Source: Lichenostomus cassidix
Taxonomy: Eukaryota > Chordata > Aves > Passeriformes > Meliphagidae
Length of the DNA: 64,000 nucleotides
Assembly (NCBI GenBank): GCA_008360975.2
Contig: CM039183.1
Span: 45,251,850-45,315,849, forward strand
Direction of reading: 5' to 3'
Shown here: positions 37,101 to 52,100 of the stretch, one piece after another
Layout: each line of letters begins with the position of its first letter
How positions within the stretch are numbered: the first letter of the stretch is position 1
Notes under the pieces: generated by a model
The model's input: the letters and a program-made list of their open reading frames with translations, nothing else
Database searches by the model: none
What the model was told of the DNA's origin: nothing
Position numbers and translations under genes: made by a program

Positions 37101-40100
37101 ACGGTGTGGGATGTGTGACAAAGTTTAAAATATTTGAATACTATTTGCCTAGTTGGGTGCTGGGAGACAATAGAAAAAAAACACCAAATCCAGAAATTGT
37201 ACATATTTCTGAATTTTACAACAATAGTGAATTATCTTATTCCCACCTTTGCTCTTAATATCACTGTTGTCCTTTCTAGACATACTCACCCAAGATACTT
37301 TGCCTTCCTGTATTAAATCACACTAATAGTGCTGGTTTTTTTCATAGAATCATCTAGGTTGGAATAAACCTTTAAGGTCATCAAGTCTGAGCCTTAGCAA
37401 TATTTTCCATCCTTTTTTTTTTTTCACAAAGAACCAAAATAATCACCATAACTCAGCAAACAAGGGGCAGCAATGAGAAAAGAAGCCCTGTTGATTGGTT
37501 TTAACCAAGTTATAAATGGCAAATAGAAGACCTGGATCACACCTTGGCTCATGCTTTATTAAATCACACTATGGCTAAACCATAGCCAGTGTTTAAACTT
37601 TGGAGAGGAACACACGCCAGTGCAGTTTTCTAGCACATCTGTTGCATATTTCCCATCTTCCCTTTAAAAACAACTGCACACAAACCTGCTAAATGTGACT
37701 GTAATACAACCAGCACTCTGACTGATGACAAAGTTCAGAGAGGAATTGGAGAAAACAAAATGTTTTTTTTCAACTTATAATGGTTACAAAGTATACAGGT
37801 GACTCTCAGAAGAAAAGGATACTTCCCCCATTATTTTCTGAATTAATATGAACCTCAACAAATATCCAGAAGGTCCTTTTTATTGCATGAATTTATAACT
37901 CAAGAAGAAAAATGAGTCATTTGTAGCAGCAAGACATCAGCCATCTTGCTTTCTGCCTAAAAGAGTTAATTTTACAGCAAGCCACAGCTACTTTGCTCTT
38001 ACTGTATTTGGCATGGGTTTGAGAATGTTTCAGAGGATTTACTGCTTTAGTACCTGTTTGTCCCTTTTTAACAAGTGTAAGATTATGCGGTTTAAAAAGA
38101 GATAATAATTCAGGAAAGCTGCAAGTTCTCTTTAAAGGCGTTAATAAGGAGCATGACATTTCTTTTTGAACAAAAGCAGCTTCTCAATATCTTTCTCCTG
38201 GAAGAAACTCACTTCTCCAATTAAGCTTGATTTGTTATTGTTTTTTGACTAATACCTTAATCCTCCTAACCAATTTTTGCTTATTTCCACAGTCAGTTAT
38301 CAATAGAAGTTTCAAAATTATGACAAAAATACACTTTCTAGGCAGGTGGAAAGAAGAGAAATACTCTTGAGAGATGTTTACTCTGCCATCAAAAAGCAAA
38401 ATGCCTCACTATATGTGAATACTATTAATTAGAGACCTATGGTAGATACTGGCTCTACCTTAGAAATAACAACATGGACTTTATCCTAGGTCTGCTGCTC
38501 AGGATCACAAAGGAGTTTATACAGTTCTCTCTGACACAAATTCCTGTGTTTATTCTGAACTAGTAAAATTAAAACTTATTCAGGGATGTCTCTGCAGGCT
38601 GCAGTATCCACAACTGAAGCCCAGCCATACTCTTTTTAACTGCAAGCTAAGATCTTTTCACATAAAGCAGAAATTGGGATTTACAGAAATGACCAAAACT
38701 GCATTCCACCTACCCTGAGATACACATAAGAACCCTCCCCCACCAAAAAAACCCCAACAAAAATCACTGCCACAGGGAAACCACTATCAAACTGATGCCT
38801 TAAATTGCTAAAAAATTTTTAGACACAGACACACAGTATAGGAAAGGGGTTTTACCTTGGTTTAATAGGATCCTAGATGCGTACCGACGAACAAGCAAGC
38901 CCCAAAAAGCCAGCCCCGACGATATCCCCCATATTCAATTTATGGACAGCCTAGATTAGAATACCTATCTAAAAGTCTCCAATAAGAAGTCTAACAAATG
39001 AAGTAATTGCCCCCTTATTAAAATTGCCCCCTCCAAAAGATTACTACTTAGTTTACAAAAAACATGTCTCAGTGATGGGGGCCCTGTTCAAGGTTGTGCG
39101 TCATGCTTTTGAGATTGTGGGGATGTTTCGTCTTCCCCAAAGGATTCTGAGCAGGGCAAGGGGTACTAGGGTGATAGACATGTAGGGTTAAGATACAGGG
39201 AGTAAAAAGTACAGGAACGGGGAAAGGTAAAAGGTTATATATAAAGTTTATATATAAAGAGAGTATAAAAGTAAAATAAAAAATACAAAAACATATCAGG
39301 CATCAAAACAAATATTGGAATGGAAACTAAACAGTGAGATAACAAAGATATTCTCTTAACTATCTCTCAGAAGAAAATTGAGGAATAGATGATTATTTGA
39401 TTAAAACTTTCCAAATCAAATTTCTCTGGTTCATCACCAACCATCATCTCTGTTGGAAAACCTATGAAAAAAATTATGAACCAGCCAATCAAAAGTAAGT
39501 CATGATGACTTTCAAGTATTTGTCTGTCCCTCAGACAATGGCATGAATCTCCCAGGACCTCTGCAATCACCTGCAGGGTTGACTTTGACTTGGACCTATG
39601 AAATAAATGTGGTTTTTGAAGCAAATCCTCTTCACATGTCAAACATTGGTTCATTTCCTTTTTTTTAACTTATGTGTCACAGTGATGTTTCTGATACCCA
39701 AATCATGGTCTTTTTCAGCATCGCCACTCTCCTGGTTTCACTGTCATAGAGCTGTTCTTTTCTCATGTCTCCTGCTTCTGCAGTGCACTCATGGCTTGCT
39801 TCCCTCTTCTCCCCTGTCACCAACTTAAAGTTGAAATACAATGCAAATGTAACATTCACAGATTGTGTTTTACTTGTAAAGCTTCTGTGTCAGCACTGTA
39901 ACTGGGTGGGTAAGAAATAAAGCAATAAAGGAACTAAGGACCTGGACACCTGCAAGAATACTATGGAAAAATATTTATTTACTCACCTTAAAACCAACCA
40001 ACCAACCACAAATAATGAAACATTTGATCTTCAAAACTCATTTTCAGTAAAAAAAATTATATTGGGGTGGATTTCAAACTATGTTGTCCCTGCCCCTAGC

Positions 40101-43100
40101 CTCTGAATTTTTATGAAAAGGTGAAAAAATATAGATAAAAATAAGCATTATACATAGATTCTCAACCAAACATTATCTTCACAAGCCATTTCAAAAATTT
40201 AGTTCTCCAGAGTTGCAGCAGCATTTCTGTAAGTTTTTGGGAGGCCTTTGGGGGGATTGGAAAGCCACTACAAATTGTAAAGAGCTCTAGCACCACCTTC
40301 CCCTTTTTAGTCTGTTTGTGTTTTATCTTTTGTTCTTTTCAAAAGAAGCTTCTGGCTTTTACTGTGACAGTAAATTAATAATGGTGTTTTCAAAAATATT
40401 ATTTCAATGACTCCTGAGAGGAGCAGGTTAGCCAAACTATGAACCACTCCATTCATCTATTTATATCTTCTAAAGCCAGGAGCCTACACTGCTGACTGTA
40501 AGCCAGTCTTTTCCTCTGATATCTCCTAGGTATGTTTACAGCCAGATTAAAAACATCTGCTGGACCAGGCAGATTTATCCACAGTTCAGCCAAAGCTCTT
40601 AATCAGATTCAATTTCCTCTTGTCCTGGTCCCTTTAAATCTCTTGAAGCTTCAACAATTCATCTCTTCCAAACCTGAAAATAACATCTCATTCTTGGATT
40701 CAAAACCTTCAGATATATTTCTGCAGCAAATGGAAAAGCTCTCTGCACCTTCACATGTCTCAGGTCCTCAGATACTTTATGTCTATTCCAAAAGTAGCTC
40801 CAATCAACATCAGATGGAAAATTGCTTTCTGCCCTCCTTCCTTATTTTATGTCAGCGATTTCACAATAATGTCCCAGTCTTCTTGCATCTCTTGCCTGTG
40901 GTTGAAATCCTTCCCTTCAAATTATTTTCTCTACCTGACATTCTAAATTCTACCTAAAAATCCATTTCTTCTACAACTGCTTCAGTTCCACAATCACAAA
41001 TGTAATCTAACCATGTTCAAGTTTATTATTTTTTATTTAAACTTTCTCATTGCATTCAACTCTTCTATATGTATCATCACCTAATTTTACTTCCCCCACT
41101 AAAAGTAGCTTTTCCCAGTGTCAGAGTAAAAAGTATGGTCCATATGTGATCTCATTAGTAATGATACCAAACGGTGTGCTCAGCAAATGAAAGCCTAACT
41201 CTAGATAAGGGAAACAGATACTGCTCTGCAGTAAAGTAAAAAAAAATAAAAATAAAAAAAAGTACTGTTTAATTGGAATTATTATAGCAATTGACATTCT
41301 TTCTCAAAACTTTAGTTCTCAAAAGTAGTTGACTATGGAAGAACCTTTCTAGAACCTTTCTTTTTTTTTAAATTTTGTTTCAGATGGACTTTGACAAAGA
41401 ACTCAGATAAATCTTGTTTAGACTGTGGGTGACTCCCACAATTCAGAGCCAATATCTAACCTTTATGTAATTCAAAAATAGCTTGGAAACATGACTAGAG
41501 TGAAGTTGAAAGGCTTAGCAAGCAAAAAAGCAGACTTAAAAAAAAAGTCAGACTTATTTAAGGGTATTTTTAGTTATGCTGATAATTTTGGTTGTGTGAC
41601 TCATACCTCAGGAAACATTTGAGATTATAATAGTCAGAGACAGGTACCTTATGATTCAAGAAATCAGGCACAACAAATCTATTCACTGAAAATCATGAAC
41701 TGGATGCACACACATCTGCAATCTACAATAATAGATTCATATAAACTCTAGATCCAAAAAAAGAGAGGCAAGCACCAGCCCCTCACTCTCCTGCTCTTTT
41801 ACTTGTCCCCAGGCTACCCCAAAGCTCCACAGATCTGACATTTATCAGTGGCTCTGCTCACAGACCCAGCAGCCCCAGCAGCACTCACCACTGGACGGTG
41901 CACGTCCCAAAAGGCTCGCTCCTGACTGTCAAGAATCTTCCTCTCTATCTTGTCTCTCTTCTTGTCAACCCTGTCAGTGTTATAGGATATTTGAAAGAAA
42001 CAGCATTGATGACAGTAATTTTAAACATAAAAACTGTCCAACCACTTTTTTCCCCCCTTCAAAAAGCATGCAAAATGAAAACTACTCATCTCCAAAGGAA
42101 CTTACTTTGCTTGTGCTTCAGCTTGCATAAAAATGAACTCCCATTTCCGAGCAAATGCTCGCTGTAGCCTGGCCAAACTCTCCTGAAAATACAGCACAAT
42201 TTTAGTGGGTTAGGTTGCAAGTTATTTACCCTTTAATAGCTTCTGGCTTTATCTTTCTCTCTTCCCCTTGCTTTCCCCTCCCCAAGATGTTATACAAGTC
42301 ATATTTGTGTCAGCGTAAATGGACCATGCTTATCTGATATAAAGTTTTTCTTTACACCAAATGGAATGGAATACTTTTGACTGCCTTGACGATTTTAGTT
42401 TTGAAACTCTGATAAAAAGGATGGATGCATCCTTCAGTAGAACTTGGGATTTCTGAAACTTTTTCATATATTGGGTGCTGGCTCAGCAATTTTGAAATAA
42501 TACAAAGAAACATCCTTGTTTTGAAAGTACATAATACTGAAAGATAACAGCAGTTATTTCCATACTGGATGATCCACATGAAAATTCCTCATCAGTCATC
42601 TATACAAAGGGTTTCCACTGAACAATATTGGCTGCCATTTTTGGTAGCATAGTCAAACCTCCACAAATATCCTCATTTTTAAAAATACAGATTATAGTTC
42701 TTCACTATTTTACAGGAAATGTATCTATCCTACAGCTTACTAAAAATAACAGAAAAAAATTACAAAATCTTTGAAAAATTCTTTCCTCCATTGATACTGG
42801 AACATTTTCACTGTCTCCAACAGAGCTTTTTCAATCTCTCCCCAGCTTAAACAGCCAGCAGTATGCAGTCTTCTTAACAAAAAATGTGTTGTTTTTACTA
42901 TATTTCTATGCATTGCAAATGTACCTCTGTGCCACACTCACTGAAAATAAAGACTGTAGAAAGAGAAGACTTTCTAGAGACCTTGTCAGAGGCTCTCACG
43001 GATTGTACCGTGAAGGGGAATTTTCCAAGGCACGTAAGTATAAAATGATGCATACCCCACGGTGCAGTACACTGAAAAACAAGCTTGTGCCAGAAGAAGC

Positions 43101-46100
43101 AACACAGTGCGTCAGCAGGGTGCTGTGGCTGGAGGATCTGGTGTGTCGAGAGGCCTGGCTGACTCTCCCGCTGTCAGGTCATAGCAGCACAGCTGGACAG
43201 CTTTCAGCACAGAGCCTAGGCTGTTTGTGAATTTTATGTTGACAAGCTCATGAAAAATTCAGGAACTTTTTTGGAGTAGAGTTGGAATTCAAGATGTCTC
43301 TCTCCTTATTGAATGCCAACCTCATCAGCTGATCAAACTCCCTCTTTTTCAGGCTCTTCCTGGCCCAAATTATCTTACCTTCCCTGAGGCACAGCACAAC
43401 TGTCAGGAATGCCTCTAGTCTGACTCTCTTTGCTTCTCATCTAGCTGATGGGAAAAGGCTCAAGTGTCAGCATCACTTATAAAGAATGAGATTTATATTT
43501 CTGCATCTATCAAGTGCTTTTGGAAATTTCAGAGATCTTTCATTCAAACTTCAAATGGTGCAGAGAACAACTGATTCCAAACAGTCATGGTGTACTTGGG
43601 ATTTGTGAAGATATTTGTGATCCTGGCATGGTGATCTGAGCAGAGTAAGATTATAGATGGACTGTAATCTCAACATTTGTCCAGCTGGCCTTCCCTTTAG
43701 TCTCTCAAACATGATTTAAGACTACTGAGCACTGTTGGACCCACAAGCTGGAAAAACTGGAAAACTAATAAATTTTCACACATAATGCCTACAGTTCTCA
43801 TACTTAACATTATTTCATGTGCTTATTAGGACCAGCAGAGAAATTACCTTTTTGCCAGGTACTTACAGCTTCATAGTCCGCTAGTTCTAGCCTTGCTTTG
43901 TTTTGCATTGTCCGCTTGCAGAGGTAAACAGCTGGAACAGAATAAAATAACACAGAATTTGCTACCATCTCACAAACACAGCAGATCAGAAATAAAGGCT
44001 TCATGTCTGGTTTAATGCTAGCTTTTTTTGGTTTGATTTCTCCCTTTGCTCTAAAAAGCTTTAAATATGGGATCAATGCCACCACTATTGTAACTGAAAT
44101 GATGGATCAGATACAGAGGTTCATTAAATAATAATAAAATCTTCTTTATGCAAAAGACATCATATGCAAAATGCATGAGGTACTTGAGGTCAGGGTTTTT
44201 TAATGGCCAGGGAACTAGCACATTTAAGAAAAATGGCAAAAACATTTCTCAAACTGTGTGTGCATGAATCATAATGGGTAAGAGTTTTAGCAGGAGCTGC
44301 TGTATTAGTCAAACAGGTTTTTAAGAACATGAATACATGGTTTTATTTTTGCTCTATATTTAGAAAACACAAACTTTCAGCCTAAGAAGATTTTAGCTAA
44401 AAAATAATTCCAGATAAAATTCATGTCTCATATAGATTAGTCAGCTATAATCAATACTTAAACCAGAAAATAATGTGAGACCAAAAAAATGATAAAAAGT
44501 GTGTCACCTATTAGATATGAGACAAAATATTCTTTCATTTATGTTCTAACTTCAAAATTCCTTCAGAAGACTTGTTCTGCCTCCACTTCATTCAGACAGC
44601 AGAATCTTTGGTAATGCTGAAGTACATCTCCAATAGACTTTATTTAGCAGCAAATATTTCACAAACAACTCACAATATTTTACAGCTTCCCCCACTGGTG
44701 AGACAATGAGTGCAGCACAATTCCTAACTGTGCAATATTTACCCACTTCATTACTTCAGAGCACCACTCATGTGTGAGATGGAGGAATGTTTTGATCAGT
44801 GTAGGTAAGAAAACCTTATCTGTTGTCTCTGACAACAATGAGCAAAAAGAGCTCATAGTTACTGGTTGTGCTTAGAAATGTTCCTGCTCCCTGACTGCCA
44901 GCTTGTCCACTATAGGAGAAAAGCCTCTATGTGAAATAACTTCACACAGGAACTTAGTTCTTCCTAACCAGGAAGAAGAAGGTGCTCACTGTAGATATAC
45001 CTTTGAGTATTAGTGTAGTCCAACTGAATATAATTTAAGATTCTTTGGAAATATTTATTCCTTACAAGTCACCTGCAAACACATGCAAACCTACTCCAGT
45101 GAATGTTTTATTAGCTGAATTGATTACAAGCACATTTACTTGCAGTTACAGGCATTACTTGATATAAAATTAAGTCATAGTTTAATGCAATTTTTGTATT
45201 TTCTTCCCCTCCTCTTTTTCTGTGCGTTATTTGGTCTATCTTCTTTCATAATATTTCACTTTCCACTCTCGTAAGAAGACATAGTCTCTTTCTCTATTCC
45301 CTACACCCTCATATACCCTCTGGTTCCAAAGCAGTTTCTGAGTCTACAAAATCTACAAAGACAGATATATATCCATGTCACACACAGCAGACAGATAGCT
45401 TCTAAAGCTTTCATACATTTTAATATTATCATACACTTACACTAATGAATTGGCATCCATGCTGACATGTCACAAGAAGATGAGGGGATGAATTTTGGAC
45501 GTTTTGTACCTAGGTTGCATTCACTATCAGTATAGTGGTAAGAGATTCTTGAGGAGAGAGATGGTATTTATAATTTAGCCTTTTTTTACAGTGAAACATT
45601 TTCCTCTTTTCTTTCAAAATTGGTTATTTTGTTGAAATAAGGAAAAAATCCCTAAACCCCTTGTAAATATTAGCAATAATATGCATACTTAATATATATA
45701 TGTAGACAGTTCTGAGAATTCCAGGGGTCAAATTTTGTCTACCAATCTAATACCACCTGAACAGAAACAAAATAAGCTCCCTGTTCCTGCACTTTATCAG
45801 GTCTTTTAAAGCAGATTCTCATAGTCCCAGTACAGTCACTTTTAGTTAGTTTAGCTCTTCCTTGAGTCCCATTGTGGGCAAATTTTGGAATTATATCTCC
45901 TGTTACCTCCTACAAAAATTGTTGTTGCAGAGATGGCTGACTGCTCATCTTTCTGTCAGAAGAAGTTTCATCAAAAAGGTATCTTGCAACAACAGAGATT
46001 TTAACACTAGAGAAACAATCACCAGGCCACCAGGAGATGAATTAGCTTGACACATTATTAATTTAATACTGTGTCCTCACCGTGCAATTCTACTGCAGTT

Positions 46101-49100
46101 ATTTTCCCTGAAGGGTTCCTTTAATGACCCTCTTTGCTCCCAATCCATAGCAAATAGTCCATATAAGAATGTTTGGTTTTCAGTATGAGCATAACTTGGC
46201 CAAGACTCAAAATATCATGTTCATCCCTCAGATCTTTTTTTTTTATCTGAAATATCCAGATCCATTCACCTTTGGGAGCCAAATGCTTATAACACCTGTG
46301 GCTTGGATTCCTTATGTTAGAAATGTTCCTATGTGCCATAAGGCATAATATAGCCAAGGAAGATTTAATACTGTGGGAAGTTCAGCACATCCATTAGTGT
46401 AGAAGAAAATAGTGCTGGAGGACATTCCTGCTCTGACTCAATGCTCTGCTTTGCTCCTGCCTACACTGTTGCCAGCCAAAGTTCTTGCTTACCTTCCCTT
46501 GCAGAGCTGCCAGCTCTTGCCACTCCCTGACAAGGGTGCTGAAAAGTGCTCACCATGGGGATGAATGATGTACAAGGAACAGGGTCTGATTAATAACCTC
46601 AATTTGCTAAATATGGACTGCCTTATGCACTCTTATTTTTAGAGCCAGTGTATTCTGATGGATTTTGCAATCAACATAATTGCCTCTGCTAAACTGAATT
46701 ATATATTAGAAGCTATAGCTTGTGCTTTAGAAGTGACTGATTACCATGAGAAAACAGATTCACCAATAATTTTAAAGGCCATATTAATTTGTAACATTTC
46801 ATAATGAAAGATGGCCAGTGATGTTTATAAATGGCATTTGAACAACAAGCCAGTATTGAAACACACTTCAGTAGCTGTGCAGTAAATACAGTCTACTGGC
46901 CCTTGAAAATTCTGTTCAGGAATTCACAAAATGTGAGCAAATCTGAGAGTTTCAAGTGAGACTGCAAAGCCAGAGCTGCATAAAAAGGATGTCTGTGTTT
47001 TCCCTCTTCCAAGTTTTTAAACCCAAAAGAACTATTTTCGTGGTTAGCTACCTTTGTTTCTTATTCCTGACTGTTCACTTGCACTTGAAAGCTCCTAAGA
47101 AACCTCTGTAGATTTTTTTTTTAGATAAGATCATAGAGTTTATGACAGGTTTCATTCTAGACTCAAGAAACTGGACTGAGTACACCTTATATTACACACA
47201 CTTACTCAAAAAAACCAAAACCAAAACCAAACCAAACCAAACCAAAGAAAAAAAAAAGAACCACACACAACAAACCAAAACAAACAAACCCACAAATAAA
47301 CAAAAACCAGAACTTTCACCCAAAACGCACAGCTAAATTCAATGGAAGTTCAACTGGGCCTCTGAATCCCATGGATTATGCCACCCACACACCCACCAGT
47401 ATGAATACAAACTCCTTACATAATTGTCCCAGTGCCAGCGGTGTCACAGCTTGATTCACCCCAGATGGTGGGTGTGCTCTCAGTGAACACTCGTTATTTG
47501 TACTGATGCCAGGTTAAATTTATTTACTCTCTGAGGCAAAATCCTTTTTTCAGAGTCAGTGTGTATAAGCTTAGTCCATATCCAAAGAGCAAAGAAAGTA
47601 GAAAGTACTGCAAGGTCTAAGGGTTTCAAAGTGCCCTGCAGGCAGACAGTTCTCCCTCTATATGTGAGTGCCTGCTTCAGATGGAGGATTACAGGACGAT
47701 CGGCACAAAACAGGACTGCAGGATATAAAGCATGAAATTAAATATCTTATTTCAACATTGGGATTTCTAGGGCTATTTCATACCATTTTAGGTCACTTCT
47801 GCTTTTAGTCAGTAGAAAAAAAAAATGTACTTTGGAACAGCTATTGAGTTTCATTTAGTCTTAAAATAAATTATTACAATTCTGGGGTGGACAAATGGGT
47901 CACCTCAGTGTCTTGTGTATCTATAAAAGAACGACACTCTTTAGTAAATGCTAATAACATTAAGTTAGAAGGAAGACCATGATGGTTTACGTACATTAAA
48001 CTGCCAAACTGTCAAAACCTTAACTTATGAAGCATTCCTCTTCTCCTCTTCTCCTCTACTCTTTGATCCTATTCTTTCCTATAACACTTCACAAAAGCAA
48101 TTTGATTATAGATTTATGCAAGCAGAGGACTTTCTTACCTAAACCAAGGGCAAGAAAGAAACAAAATTTCAGACTACCAAAGAGATCAAGAATTAGAAAA
48201 AGGCAAATTCATCTTCAATACACAGAAGACCCCAGATGATGATGGCCTTGGAAAATCCTGCAGGGTGACAAACATGGGCATGGGAGAAAGGTCACCTAAG
48301 CTACATGAACCATAGGATCAGACAAAGAATATCCAGTTGTCAAACATGATTTAAAATTCCATCCACTGAATTATTTCATGTTTCTTGATACTATCAAAAT
48401 GCTTTCAATTGCAATTATGGTTACATTTTCAGAGAGTCAGAAAGTCTACAGCTCCAGGGATAATAGGGCTGGAAAAGGCATGCAAAGTAGAGCATGTCAG
48501 AATGCCAGCATTGCTGCCTCCACACCCTTCTAACCTGGACCACCCATGGTGATGGAGATCTCAGCCTCAGCACCAAGATTCCATTAGGGTTAGTGTTCAA
48601 ATAGCCCCAGAGCCCCACGCTCCAGGGACACCGGGGCTGGAGAAGACAGGCCATGGTGATCACAGCAGAGCACCAATGTTGCTCCCTCCACACCTTTCCA
48701 ATCTGGGTCACTCGTGGGGATGGGATGAGGGGAAGTCATATGAGGAGGGGCTGAGATCCCTTGGCTTTTCAGCCTGGAAAAGAGAAGACTTAGGGGAGAT
48801 CTCATTGCAGTCTACTGCTTCCTTGTCAGGAGAAGAGGAGGGGCAGGCACTGATCTCTTCTCTGCAGTGACCAGTGACAAGGAAGCCCTGGAAGGTTTAG
48901 GTAGGATATCAGGAAAAGGTTCCTTGCCCAGAGGGAGGCTGAGCACTGGAACAGGCTCCCAGGGAAGTGGCCACAGCCCCAAGACTGCCAGAGTTCAAGC
49001 AGCTTTTGGACAATACTCTCAGGCACAGGGTGTGGTTCTTGGGGCATCCTGTGCAGAGCCAGGAGCTGGACTTCAGGGATCCCTGTGATTCCCTTCCAAC

Positions 49101-52100
49101 TCGCGATACGCTATGAAACCTATTTAGTTTACTCAACATGGTAACTTGAAAGCAGTTCTAAAAATTCCAAATTATGTTTATAAATCTCAGAATTCTGATA
49201 AGGAATTTTATTTCTATTTATAGGGGACCTAGATGCAAGTTATCAATGCTTTTTAAACAGTACTGTAGAAACATAGTTTTGGATCAGTTACCCTTTCTTA
49301 TGTGTACATACAAATGCCTTGGCCAAACACATTTTCCGTGCTCCTCATATTACTGGGAATAAGTTACACATTTATGGAAAGAATATTTCAGGTAAGCACA
49401 AAATTCTGAAGTGGTGAGATGACAGGAAAGCATTATCAGAAAATGCCTCCTGGTTACAGAGCCCTCATTGCAGTGGTTTGTCAATGTCAGAATTAGCAAG
49501 GATCAGAGCAAAATTCAGGCCATGCTTGTTGAAGTGAGACTTTCATTTTCTCGTTTATATGACAGAGATAGCTTCTAATGACTGAATAATATATCTCTGC
49601 AGAGAAATATAATGGTATATGAAGTAAGAGTGGGAAAAAATACTGTAGGTCACCTCTTCCACCTTTCTTCTAACATAAGTATCTTTGCTAAAGCTCATTT
49701 GATTCGGTTCTGCCCAGATCAAATTTGATGCATAGCAATCACTGGCACCAGCCACATTTTTCTTTAGGGGCTGTTATTCTTGGTAGACTGTACTCCTCAC
49801 TCAGTGCTGCCACCAAGATCTTAGTCAACATATTCTGTATATGTAGGTTCCTAAAGGCAAGTCATTCACTTAAGGAGTCACAATCCAATCTTAGCAACAA
49901 TTTAGTATGTTACTTAAGTTCTAGTGGGAAAAGTCTGTTTCTTTCTACACCTAGAAATCCAGAAAATTTTGAGAGACAGGTCCTTAATGCAGGGATCTCT
50001 ATAAAGGAGTTAATTGCTTGGAGGAGTCATTGCTGACATACTCTGACATTAGCTGTTGAAAAAATGGGAACTGAGAATCAAGATCTGAGATTATAGAATG
50101 GCAGAGCTCTCCAGAAACTATCTACACAATCTTGTTAAATTCTCATGGCATGAATTTTAACAAATAACTTTTTATTTATAGATGGCAATTTGTATCAGAA
50201 GTGCTACTCTGCTACCAGTTTTGCCCCAAGCTATTGACTCACAGTTATGGGTTGATTTCCAGAGATGCTGAGCACACACAGTGCTCCAGCAGAGTTCAGG
50301 TAAGCAATAGGGATCAGTATTTCTCAGACACAAATCGCTTACTAATGAGCTGTTGCCAAGGAAATCCTTCCTGTGCATTTGGGCAAAGAAAATATCTAAT
50401 GCATTCTCTGTGCAGTTTTCCTTCTAAACAGCCACTCTATGGTAAAGGGTATAGAAAGACAAATGAGAGAGAAAATTCCCAGACCAATCAAATTTTCATA
50501 GAGGGATTTGAAGCTAGGCATGTAAAATAAGAAAGCAATAAACTCTAAAGAGAAAATTATATGAAAATTTTCACCATGTGAAAAACATGATACATGACTG
50601 CAGTTACTTTTGGTGCACTATGTATGTTTTAGCACTACTGCAAATTTGGGAGAGAAGAGGGAAATGAGCCAGGGGAAATGGCTCATGTTCAGAACAGAGC
50701 AACAGATGCAGAACACAGAGAGGTTATAAACTCTGTCAGTTTACTTTTAAGCAATAAGAAAGTATCATTATGAAGGAAGTTTGGTTCAGACTGACTTGTT
50801 AGCTGATTATCAAGTAAATTTAACATGGAAAACTTGTGCTTTCTTAAAAATGCTGGAGAACAATGAGACGTCAGTTTTGACACAGCAAAAGTAAATGGCC
50901 ACCTCATTTTACTGTAACACAGGCTAGATAACAAAGTCATGACAATCTAAAGACCTGCAGCATTTATCCAGACAGGTATCTTACACTTTTAAAGGGAGAA
51001 ATTAATTAAGACTTCCCCCAACCCCTATGACTGCTCTAATTTCCTAGGAGATTGCCTTTGTAGTACATTACTTTACCTGGAAGGCTACTGAAAATACGTT
51101 ACATTTTCAAAACTTGTCCTTCTTCACAGCAGCAGAATTCAAGAATTTGCTTTGAGTACACAGAAAAATGGTCTCATTAAGTATCAAGTAAAGACCACAT
51201 GGTCAAGTGCTCTTAAACTAACGCTGCATTATCAGTTATCTACTGTGTTCTCCATAACTTACCAACATTCTGCAGTCCTTCTCCATGTTTAACTCATTGG
51301 AGAGAAATGCACACAAATAAAATTACAAGGCTCAAACAATATCCTGTTGCAACTGTATAGATGCAGTTGACTCTTCTAGTATGAGTCCAAACCTCCTTAA
51401 GACTATAAGTGACTGTGGCACTTGCTAAATTTTATTCTTTCTCTCCTTCAACCATATTTCTTTTTTTTTAATATGAATTTACCTGTAAGAAAAAGTCTGA
51501 TATGTCACAGATACTTTTGAGTCTAACCACCAGCAAAAGTTAACTAGAGAAAATAAGGAAAAATTACTAATTCTTCATATTTAATATATCTGAAATTATT
51601 ATAAGCCTTTTACATTGTCACTACTATATCATATTAAGCCTAAGGAATGAAACAAAACAAACAAACAAACAAACAAAAAACCAAGAAAAACCAAGCAAAT
51701 AATTGCTATTTTGTTGCGAATGGAAATTTTTCCCAAACTTTCATATGTTTTACTTATTCAAAAAAGAGAACAGTAATGGATTAATGCCTCAAATTTGCAA
51801 CAACTGTGAGTCACTAAACCTCCAAGAGAACCTGACAGGTTCCATGGGAGCTGAGATCAAATGCACGTGGAATAACAATTTCATGTGGCCTTGTATTTCC
51901 CCCTTCTGGGATGCAATTGTCTTAACAAGCCTCCATATTTAATTCTGTCTTAATGACATGACCTGCTTATAATATGCCAGAAAAAAAAAAAAAAACCTGT
52001 CAGTAAAAAAATTATATCTGTAAGAAAAGAGAAGACAATTACAAGTAGGTCACATGCTCAGCCACTAGCTGTGTTCAAGAGCCATTTTTTCTGATTTGAG

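Larger units (their letters stand above)
26638..41888. other. Large RGS7 intron (15 kb) with retroelement remains
   Basis: Separates the DHEX exons from the linker and GGL exons. Holds an LTR-like block (about 27217-27430), a direct-repeat pair and hairpin near 27.2-27.6 kb, CR1 3' ends at 31000-31155 and 37341-37400, a poly-A tract at 32150, a possible CR1 scrap with a pentanucleotide run at 35498-35540, and a CpG-retaining patch at 38830-39300. No exon of another gene recognised. Confidence 0.65.

Noticed and set aside
40532..40957. 141-codon plus-strand open frame
   Set aside because: Lies in an RGS7 intron, has no family resemblance and low-complexity S/P/L-rich composition; treated as chance.
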